Source: an alpha proteobacterium MED-G09
GTDB lineage: Bacteria > Pseudomonadota > Alphaproteobacteria > MED-G09
Reading direction: 5' to 3'
Length of the DNA stretch: 64,000 nucleotides
Assembly: GCA_905182015.1 (NCBI GenBank)
Contig: CAJIZT010000003.1
Location: forward strand, 1 to 64,000
Below are positions 54,894-64,000 of the stretch, piece by piece; the first letter of the stretch is position 1, and every line of letters begins with the position of its first letter. The notes below the pieces were generated by a model that was not told where the DNA came from, ran no database searches, and saw nothing but the letters and a program-made list of their open reading frames with translations. The position numbers were made by a program, and so were the translations under genes.

Positions 54894-55618
54894 ATTTTAC
54901 TTATCGCAAACCACATCTCTTCCAGTATCTCAAATAAATTATCCAAAAAAGAATCCTTATTTTTCGAAGGAATTAGATACTCTCTATCGAACTTAGAGTA
55001 TCCGTACGCAGAAAACTCCCAATCTATAATTCTCAGGCCTTTACTAGTTTTGATTATATTAGATGGTGATAAATCATGATGACACAATACTGGATTCCAA
55101 TCTTCATTTTGAAAGTCTTTTAAATGAGGATAAAAATCCTTTAATTTTTTAGATATTTTTTTGTTAATGCCGCTTCTTTCTAAAAGAAAAACCTCATATT
55201 TCTTTATGTGATCAAAATAGTTAAATTTAGGTAAGTCAATATCCATACCCTGGTACATAGAAATTAAATTAGTTAAATATTCTTTATTCTTCTCTGTTAC
55301 TCCATTAGGTAACAAAGGCAAGCCTTCAATAAACTCAGTTATTAAAAAATTATAGGAAGGATCACAATACACAACTTTTGGTCCAATCTCGCTATCTTTA
55401 AGTACATTAAGTATCTTTAACTCTCTGCTACGATCAATATTGTAATTTTTGGATTTTTCTGAATTTAAACGTAATACATACTTTCTAATACCGTCCTGAA
55501 CCAGGTAACTTACATTTGTTCTCCCAGCACCCAGCCTTTCAAAATAAATTTTTCTTAGATTAATATCAAATCCAGGGATGTTCCCTAAGATTTTTTCAAT
55601 ATGATGTTGATTGCTCAT
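54890..55618 (-). CDS. Aminoglycoside-phosphotransferase/choline-kinase-like protein (likely thiamine salvage)
   Basis: This 242-residue protein is of the APH/choline-kinase/ThiK fold. It has the catalytic motif CHHDLSPSNI followed by IIDWEFSAYG, with Asp and Asn placed for metal and phosphate. It is the third gene behind a TPP riboswitch and a TonB receptor, so it most likely phosphorylates thiamine or a precursor (ThiK-like). Choline or ethanolamine are alternatives. It overlaps the PnuT-like gene by 23 nt, indicating coupled expression. Confidence 0.75.
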   Translation of the reverse strand: MSNQHHIEKILGNIPGFDINLRKIYFERLGAGRTNVSYLVQDGIRKYVLRLNSEKSKNYNIDRSRELKILNVLKDSEIGPKVVYCDPSYNFLITEFIEGLPLLPNGVTEKNKEYLTNLISMYQGMDIDLPKFNYFDHIKKYEVFLLERSGINKKISKKLKDFYPHLKDFQNEDWNPVLCHHDLSPSNIIKTSKGLRIIDWEFSAYGYSKFDREYLIPSKNKDSFLDNLFEILEEMWFAISKI

Positions 55619-56165
55619 GATAAGTTTTTCGCCAATTAAAATAGCCTATGATAGAAATTATTTGATAACAGAACAATAGTAGTGCTGTTAGATAAAGCTC
55701 TCTATCTAAATTAAGAAAAATACCAACGGTATTAATTACTATCCAATAGAGCCAATTTGATAGTACTTTTTGTGTGACCATATAGGTTGTAACAACAGAG
55801 GCCCATGTTGTAAAAGAATCCAGATAAGGTCTGACAGCGTCGGTATTACTTAAAAAATAACCTGAAGAAAAAGTTAAAATAAAGATTATAGTGATAACGA
55901 AAAAGTGCTCACTTGAAGACCAATTTGTTATTGGAGAGAGATTATCTTTTTCTCTTTTACTCCATTCCCTCCAACCATAAACAGCCATTGATAGATAATA
56001 AAAATTTAAAAGAGATTCCATATACAGAGCAACGTCCCAATATAAAAAAGTATAGATAGCAGTACTAATAAATGCTGCATACCAGCATGATATTCTCTGT
56101 TTCGTTGCCAGAAAAAGGTATAATAATGCAAATATAACAGCAAATATTTCAAAAAAAATCATCAT
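55596..56165 (-). CDS. pnuT: PnuC-family transporter, probably PnuT (thiamine)
   Basis: This inner-membrane permease of 189 residues has about six hydrophobic segments (FFEIFAVIFALLYLFLATKQ at the N terminus) and YGWREWSKR. It belongs to the PnuC family, in which PnuT moves thiamine. The riboswitch and the receptor upstream support thiamine rather than nicotinamide riboside. It follows the receptor gene by 12 nt. The symbol rests on context, not on substrate residues that I could align. Confidence 0.8.
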   Translation of the reverse strand: MMIFFEIFAVIFALLYLFLATKQRISCWYAAFISTAIYTFLYWDVALYMESLLNFYYLSMAVYGWREWSKREKDNLSPITNWSSSEHFFVITIIFILTFSSGYFLSNTDAVRPYLDSFTTWASVVTTYMVTQKVLSNWLYWIVINTVGIFLNLDRELYLTALLLFCYQIISIIGYFNWRKTYHEQSTSY

Positions 56166-56177
56166 AAATATTATATA

Positions 56178-58376
56178 TTAAAAACTCTTCTTTCCGCTAA
56201 CCCCTATAACCCTTGGTGCTGCATATTGATTGTAGGGCTCAGTAACATAAAATTTTCTTGGGTCATTACCAAAACTTCCAAAACCCCTGGTTTTATAATC
56301 TTCATCAGTTAAATTTTTACCAAATAAACTTATTTCCCAAGAATCTAACTTATATCCGATAAGAAAATTTAAAAGAGTATAACTATCTGATTGAGCATCG
56401 TGTCTGTCAGAAAAATAGAATTTATCTTTTGACTCAACATTAAGGTTGATAAAGATGTTTTCATTAAGCTGATAGTTTAGAAAGAAGTTGAATTGATAAT
56501 TTGGTGCGTGAGACTGATCTCTTCCTGATAAATTAACAGCTACACCATTCGATGGATCAGCATCAACGTGAGAGTAACTTGCAAAGTTTTTAAATTCAGT
56601 CTCAAGAATACCTAGTGAGGAAGAAATTTCAAGCTTATCGTTAATGAGCCATAAAAGCTCTAACTCAAACCCATAATTACTTCCCGAAGCTGCATTACCA
56701 ATGTAATCAGCAAAGGTGCATGGGCATTCACCTCCCTCAATTTCACTTGCTATAGAAGAAACAAAACTTTGTTTTGTTTGAACGTCGTCACGATCTTGAT
56801 AAAAAAGTGATGCTTGTACAAAAAAAGTATTATCAATTAAGCTAGTTTTTATTCCCAGCTCATAATTCCACATTGATTCGGATTCGTAATTAAGGTTCTC
56901 CTGGTTAATTTTACCGTCGATATTAACACCCCCCGGTTTAAAACCTCGTGATATCAATGCATAGGCCATTGTTTTTTCATTGAATTTATTTTGTATTGCG
57001 ATTTTTCCACCCCAAAAATTTTCAGAGTCAGAATACTCATTATTAAAGAGACAGCTTTCAGGTCTGGGGTAAACAGCTATACAAAAAAATCCTTCCGGAA
57101 TAGGTCCATTGTTATCTAAATAATCGACTTTTCTTTTTTCAAATCTTAGGCCTACTGTAATTTTAATTTCATTACTAATATTGCTATCGATCTGGCTATA
57201 AATAGCAGAACTTCTTGTATCAAAAGAACTCTTAAAATCATTTTCAAGGTATGTATATTCCCTAACTAAATTTATATCCTGATCTCTATTATAAATACCA
57301 ATAACCCATGGAAAATTTTCTGAGCCAGAGATATATCGAATGTCTAAAGAATGATTTTTATTATCTCGTTCAAAGCTATCAAAAGAAGAATACCACCAGT
57401 CAAATCCATGTATAGAAAAAGCGCATGGTGAGTCATTGCAAATACCAATATTGCTCCAATCTTCATCGTATGCATATTCAAGATCTGATTTGGCATAACT
57501 GACTAAAGTTTCAATACGACTATTATTTTTAAAAGTTTTTTCTATTTTTAGTGATGCTGCCGAAGTCTTTTGTCTGTCATGCCCTGGCTTATCAGAATAA
57601 GTTATCCTAGTGTTATCGAGACTAAAAGCATCATAGCCATTATCAATATCTGCATTAAATATATTTAAGGTTAAATTAATATTATTAATACTTTTAGTGA
57701 ATTTTGCTTTTGCAATCGTTTCGTCTAAATTATTAGTGTTATCTTTATTTAAATAAATATTATCGACATAACCATTACTTTTCGAACTATTTATTCCAAT
57801 TCTATATCCAAAATTACTATCAGAAGATCCGCTTATTATCGCGCCAATACTTCTCCCACCATATTCTGAAATCAATCCCGTTATTTCAGAATAAAAATTC
57901 TCGGTGGGATTATTACTGACCATATTAACTAGCCCCGCAAGAGCATTCGCACCATACAAAGTTCCTTGCGGACCCCTTAATATCTCAACTTGTTTAATAT
58001 CAAATGTCGAAGCTCCTAGCGCTATGCCTGTAAAGTCTATACCGTCAATGATAACCCCTACAGAATAATTAACTGGCTCAGTAAATTCACTTCTTTCACC
58101 AGTACCTCTGATTTGATAAAATTTCCCTCTTGATGAGCCGGTTGAGTAATTTACATTTGGTGTCATAGACAACAAATCTTCAAGATGACTAGCATTTCTT
58201 TGTTTAATATCCTTGGCACTTAATACTGAGACACTAAATGGGAGGTTAAATAGGCTACCCTTATTGAATTCTGCTGTAACAAGGATTTCATCGATTCCTG
58301 TATTTGATTGCACTTCTTCAGCAACCAAGTGGAGGCAATTTATAATTAAAAACGATACAAGAAAAAAATACTTCAT
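56178..58376 (-). CDS. TonB-dependent receptor, thiamine-regulated
   Basis: This outer-membrane receptor of 732 residues has a signal peptide (about 1-19), the TonB-box-like IDEILVTAEF, a plug with RGPQGTLYGANALAGLVNM, and a barrel with a Phe end. A TPP riboswitch lies immediately upstream, and a PnuT-like permease and a ThiK-like kinase lie downstream, so thiamine or a thiamine-related compound is the likely ligand. GGAG before the ATG falls within a hairpin. Confidence 0.88.
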   Translation of the reverse strand: MKYFFLVSFLIINCLHLVAEEVQSNTGIDEILVTAEFNKGSLFNLPFSVSVLSAKDIKQRNASHLEDLLSMTPNVNYSTGSSRGKFYQIRGTGERSEFTEPVNYSVGVIIDGIDFTGIALGASTFDIKQVEILRGPQGTLYGANALAGLVNMVSNNPTENFYSEITGLISEYGGRSIGAIISGSSDSNFGYRIGINSSKSNGYVDNIYLNKDNTNNLDETIAKAKFTKSINNINLTLNIFNADIDNGYDAFSLDNTRITYSDKPGHDRQKTSAASLKIEKTFKNNSRIETLVSYAKSDLEYAYDEDWSNIGICNDSPCAFSIHGFDWWYSSFDSFERDNKNHSLDIRYISGSENFPWVIGIYNRDQDINLVREYTYLENDFKSSFDTRSSAIYSQIDSNISNEIKITVGLRFEKRKVDYLDNNGPIPEGFFCIAVYPRPESCLFNNEYSDSENFWGGKIAIQNKFNEKTMAYALISRGFKPGGVNIDGKINQENLNYESESMWNYELGIKTSLIDNTFFVQASLFYQDRDDVQTKQSFVSSIASEIEGGECPCTFADYIGNAASGSNYGFELELLWLINDKLEISSSLGILETEFKNFASYSHVDADPSNGVAVNLSGRDQSHAPNYQFNFFLNYQLNENIFINLNVESKDKFYFSDRHDAQSDSYTLLNFLIGYKLDSWEISLFGKNLTDEDYKTRGFGSFGNDPRKFYVTEPYNQYAAPRVIGVSGKKSF

Positions 58377-58385
58377 TAAAAACTC

Positions 58386-58427
58386 CTACAGATTATTAAG
58401 CAGAAACGATTATTAATGCAGCTGTAG
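58386..58427 (-). promoter_or_regulatory. Hairpin next to the receptor Shine-Dalgarno (candidate expression platform)
   Basis: On the minus strand CTACAG (58422-58427) and CTGTAG (58386-58391) pair. The second arm runs into GGAG, the Shine-Dalgarno of the thiamine receptor gene. The upstream riboswitch 3' part contains GTAGG, which could compete for CTAC. This suggests control of translation by TPP, which is inference from pairing. Confidence 0.5.
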
Positions 58428-58437
58428 AGAAAATAAT

Positions 58438-58518
58438 CCATTCCTACGCCGGCATTAACCGGATCAGGTTCAAAGGGATAGGAAAATCCATCTCAGCCTT
58501 AAAGGCACCCCTTGGACA
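58438..58518 (-). ncRNA. TPP riboswitch (THI element)
   Basis: Read on the minus strand the sequence contains the conserved core GGGGTGCC, GGCTGAGATGG, CCCTTTGAACCTGATC and CCGGTTAATGCCGGCGTAGG. These are the P2/P4 helices and ligand-binding loops of the THI box. It lies about 60 nt before the TonB receptor ATG. It should bind thiamine pyrophosphate and reduce expression of the three-gene uptake operon. The ends are approximate. Confidence 0.95.
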
Positions 58519-58562
58519 AGAGGATAAATACAACTATTTAAAATTTCTTGCAAGAAGTTTTT

Positions 58563-61456
<2,894 letters not shown>

Positions 61457-61465
61457 TGTAAACTC

Positions 61466-62635
61466 CTAACTTAAGATAATTTCATTAACCGCTTGATTAT
61501 AAGCCCAGTTAATCCAAGGCAACAGTGCCTTTACATCACTTGCTTCTACAGTTGCGCCAGTCCAAATTCGTAACCCTGGGGGAGCACTCCGGTGATTGAC
61601 AATATCATACGCAGCACCCTCATTTTCCAACAAAGTACCTATTTTTTTTGCTATCTCTCTTTGTTTTTCCTCATTTTGATTAACAACCCGAGGATCGCTA
61701 AACATTAAACAAACTGATGTATTTGATCTATTTGATGGCTCGCTACACAAAAATTCTATAAAATCTGAATCACCAACCCAGTCTTTTATCAGATTAAAGC
61801 TGCTATTTGCTCTATTAATACACGCCTCTAGCCCTCCAATTTTTCTAACCCAATTTAGCGCATCTAAATAATCTTCGACACAAAGCATAGAGGGGGTGTT
61901 AAGCGTTTCGCCCTTGAAGATACCGTCAATAACTTTATTGGACTTTGTTAGCCTAAAAATTTTTGGTATTGGCCATTTTGGAGAAAATTTTTCAAGGTGT
62001 TTTAGAGCCTTAGGGCTTAAAACTATAATCCCATGAGCGGCTTCCCCGCCTAAAACTTTCTGCCAACTAAAGGTAATAACATCTAATTTATCCCATTCAA
62101 CTTTTTGAGCAAATACAGCGGATGTAGCGTCGCACAAGACAAGGCCTTTTCGTTCCAATGGAATCCAGTCAGCATTTGGGACTTTTACACCTGAGGTAGT
62201 TCCGTTCCAAGTAAAGATAACGTCATTATCAAAATTTATCTTTGAAAAATCCGGTGCTTCGCCAAACTCGGCAGTATGAGTATTTGAGTTAGTTAACTTT
62301 AGCTGCTCAAGAATATCTTTCTTCCAATCATTTCCAAAAACTTCCCAAGCCAAAATCTCAACTGGTTTAGACCCAAGAAGATTCCACATAGCCATCTCAA
62401 TTGCGCCTGTGTCAGAGCCCGCAACAATGCCTACCTTATAGCCATCAGGAATCTCTAATAACTCAATTGTATCATCGATAGATTTTTGAAGTTTTTCTTT
62501 ACCTTTTTTACTACGGTGACTTCGCCCTAAGAGAGCTCCATCAAGAGAGTTTACGCTCCATCCCGGTCTTTTCGTACAAGGCCCAGATGAGAAATTAATA
62601 CACTCTGGCTTAATATTTGGTTTTATATCATTCAT
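61466..62635 (-). CDS. serC: Phosphoserine aminotransferase
   Basis: It converts 3-phosphohydroxypyruvate to phosphoserine with PLP. The 389-residue length and motifs fit the alphaproteobacterial SerC form (FSSGPCTKRPGWS, GRSHRSKKGKEKL, VAGSDTGAIEMAMW, and the PLP-Lys in FSWQKVLGGEAAHG). GGAAGGA lies before the ATG inside a structured leader. It heads the serC-serA unit. Confidence 0.96.
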   Translation of the reverse strand: MNDIKPNIKPECINFSSGPCTKRPGWSVNSLDGALLGRSHRSKKGKEKLQKSIDDTIELLEIPDGYKVGIVAGSDTGAIEMAMWNLLGSKPVEILAWEVFGNDWKKDILEQLKLTNSNTHTAEFGEAPDFSKINFDNDVIFTWNGTTSGVKVPNADWIPLERKGLVLCDATSAVFAQKVEWDKLDVITFSWQKVLGGEAAHGIIVLSPKALKHLEKFSPKWPIPKIFRLTKSNKVIDGIFKGETLNTPSMLCVEDYLDALNWVRKIGGLEACINRANSSFNLIKDWVGDSDFIEFLCSEPSNRSNTSVCLMFSDPRVVNQNEEKQREIAKKIGTLLENEGAAYDIVNHRSAPPGLRIWTGATVEASDVKALLPWINWAYNQAVNEIILS

Positions 62636-62641
62636 TTTAAT

Positions 62642-62690
62642 CTATCCTTCCAGATAGTAGCCCCCCGTTGGGGAGGGGTAACCCACCTAA
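62642..62690 (-). ncRNA. Structured leader of serC (serC-motif-like)
   Basis: On the minus strand, just before the serC ATG, there is a CTATC/GATAG hairpin whose loop holds the GGAAGGA Shine-Dalgarno region. A G/C-rich segment precedes it (CCCCTCCCC then GGGGGG) and could pair either internally or with GGTGGG further upstream. An RNA motif upstream of serC has been described in Alphaproteobacteria. I recognise the position and hairpins but cannot confirm the match. Confidence 0.5.
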
Positions 62691-62708
62691 GGAGATATAA
62701 TTTAATAA

Positions 62709-62729
62709 AGTTTTAGTCAAACTAAAACT
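62709..62729 (-). terminator. Terminator-like hairpin after glmM
   Basis: AGTTTTAGT and ACTAAAACT form a perfect 9-bp stem with a 3-nt loop, 17 nt past the glmM stop on the minus strand, followed by TTATTAAATTAT. The stem is AT-rich, so termination may be modest. Confidence 0.5.
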
Positions 62730-62745
62730 GATAAAATTCGAAACT

Positions 62746-64000
62746 TTAGTTACTCTTCTCCATTAGATGTTTTATTGAATCGCTTAGCTTGCCAGCGACG
62801 CTATCTGCTAATTTACTATCTAAACTTTCTACCATAATTCTCATAATGGGCTCAGTTCCGCTTTTTCTGACTACAACCCTTCCATCATCTCTTAAAAGGT
62901 CATCAGCATCTCTAGTGATTTTTTGAATTTCACTATCAGTCAATGTATTCTTGCCATTTAGAGGAATGGTGATATTTTTTTGAGGGTATAGGTCAAACAA
63001 ATTAACTATTTCACTTACTGGTTTTCCACTAGCGCACATAATGGAAAGAACCTGAAGCGAAGCGATAAGACCATCGCCTGTTTTACCAAAATTGCTCATT
63101 ATTATATGACCGGAAGGTTCTCCTCCGATATTTGAATTAGCCTCTCTCATGCCTTCAGCTAAGTATCTATCCCCGACATTTGTTCTAGTTAAATTCAATC
63201 CAATTCCTGATAAATATTTTTCTAGTCCTATATTAGCCATAATTGTTGATACAACAGATTTGTTATTTAATAATTTTCTTTCATTCAAATTTTTTATTAT
63301 TAGCGCGAGTAACAAATTTCCGTCAACTTCATTGCCTTTCTCATCAATAACAATAACTCTGTCGGCATCACCATCAAGAGCAATCCCGATATCAGCACCC
63401 TCTTCAAGAACTCTTTTCTTAAGATTTTTTGTATTTGTTGATCCACAATTTAAATTAATATTCTTGCCGTTTGGTTGGTTACCTAAAACAATTACATTTG
63501 CTCCCAACTCCCAAAATGTTTCAGGTGCTACTTTATATGAAGCTCCATTAGCACAATCCAAAACAATTTTGATATCGTCAAGCATAATATCCTTAGGAAA
63601 GGATCTTTTTGCATATTCAATATATCTTGCCTGAGCATTATCTATTCTTTTTGCCTTGCCAATATATTTAGATTTTGGAAATTCTAAAAGGCTCTCAGAA
63701 AGAATTAATTCTTCAATTTTTAGTTCATTTTCATCCGATAACTTATAACCATCAGGACCAAATAACTTAAACCCATTGTCTTCATAGGTATTGTGAGATG
63801 CCGTTATCATTACCCCAAGGTCAGCTCTTAAGGCTTGGGTGAGAAATGCAACCCCCGGAGTCGGCAATGGCCCAAATAAAAGTACATCCATCCCTACAGA
63901 GGTAAATCCAGAGGTTAGTGCTGTCTCCAGCATATACCCTGATACTCTAGTATCTTTACCTATGACTACTCGATGAATGTGAGGACCACGAGTAAACACT
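62746..64000 (-). CDS. glmM: Phosphoglucosamine mutase, N terminus beyond the window
   Basis: It converts glucosamine-6-phosphate to glucosamine-1-phosphate for peptidoglycan and lipopolysaccharide synthesis. 417 residues are present and roughly 35-45 N-terminal residues lie beyond the right edge. The phosphoserine is in GVMITASHNTYEDNG, the metal site in ALDGDADRVIVID, the sugar-binding loop GEPSGH, and the phosphate-binding RKSGTEPIMRIMVE. The in-frame GTG at 63999 is not the true start. Confidence 0.95.
   Translation of the reverse strand, partial: VFTRGPHIHRVVIGKDTRVSGYMLETALTSGFTSVGMDVLLFGPLPTPGVAFLTQALRADLGVMITASHNTYEDNGFKLFGPDGYKLSDENELKIEELILSESLLEFPKSKYIGKAKRIDNAQARYIEYAKRSFPKDIMLDDIKIVLDCANGASYKVAPETFWELGANVIVLGNQPNGKNINLNCGSTNTKNLKKRVLEEGADIGIALDGDADRVIVIDEKGNEVDGNLLLALIIKNLNERKLLNNKSVVSTIMANIGLEKYLSGIGLNLTRTNVGDRYLAEGMREANSNIGGEPSGHIIMSNFGKTGDGLIASLQVLSIMCASGKPVSEIVNLFDLYPQKNITIPLNGKNTLTDSEIQKITRDADDLLRDDGRVVVRKSGTEPIMRIMVESLDSKLADSVAGKLSDSIKHLMEKSN

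Noticed and set aside
58541-58560. Terminator for purA
   Set aside because: The palindrome TTCTTGCAAGAA has almost no loop and only a weak T tract in the purA direction.
63149-63634. Long open frame antisense to glmM (161 codons)
   Set aside because: It lies entirely within a well-supported gene on the other strand and has no Shine-Dalgarno or recognisable domain. The same holds for open frames opposite the histidine kinase (3929-4372) and the SDR (36309-36740).

Overview
The window is AT-rich (roughly one-third G+C by eye) bacterial chromosome that is tightly packed. It most resembles a free-living, streamlined marine alphaproteobacterium. Evidence for Alphaproteobacteria: heme made from glycine and succinyl-CoA by an ALAS-type HemA, HemJ instead of HemG/HemY, a DUF3035/BamF-like lipoprotein beside lspA, an ELM1-family protein, the order HAD-ribF-ileS-lspA-bamF, and rluD next to rpoH with a tiny membrane gene divergent to rluD. 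Several start codons are TTG or GTG with clear Shine-Dalgarno sequences. Genus cannot be told from this window. No phage, integrase, intact transposase or CRISPR was seen.

Layout. 0-3.8 kb: TonB-dependent receptor, terminator, glyoxalase I, SDR. 3.8-5.9 kb: histidine kinase and OmpR-type regulator. 6-13.3 kb: CoA-transferase, then a leftward operon of VOC protein, solute-binding lipoprotein, ABC ATPase, permease and nitroreductase, then a D-2-hydroxyacid (GlcD-type) dehydrogenase and an Lrp regulator. 13.3-25 kb: housekeeping (ELM1, trxB, bamF-like, lspA, ileS, ribF, HAD, mnmA, tRNA-Met) with an SDR/2-hydroxyacid dehydrogenase pair and a tyrosine phosphatase. 25-30 kb: cysQ, a quinohemoprotein alcohol dehydrogenase, and a three-gene ExbB/ExbD-like cassette of unknown role. 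30-39.2 kb: apparent catabolic island (amidohydrolase, two paralogous cytochromes P450, three SDRs, a ThuA-like protein, an orphan CoxL-type molybdoenzyme subunit).

39.2-45.4 kb is a heme island: hemCD(fusion)-hemB-hemE-hemF-hemJ runs leftward and hemA diverges from it. Downstream lie a pseudoazurin gene and ahpF-ahpC. An almost identical 19-bp imperfect palindrome lies in the hemA/hemC intergenic region and upstream of pseudoazurin. 48.4-52.8 kb is an iron-acquisition region with Fur-like boxes, a FecA-like receptor and an FTR1 permease. Two of its genes look broken: an ORF with a single in-frame amber codon, and a P19/Tp34-type iron protein gene with a TGA and a frameshift.

52.8-54.9 kb: rluD and rpoH. 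54.9-58.5 kb: a thiamine-scavenging operon (TonB receptor, PnuT-like permease, kinase-like salvage enzyme) behind a TPP riboswitch. 58.6-64 kb: purA, the serine operon serC-serA with a structured leader, and the C-terminal part of glmM. The clearest candidates for new biology are the ExbB/ExbD-like cassette, the shared hemA/pseudoazurin operator, the atypical P450 pair, and the decaying iron genes.
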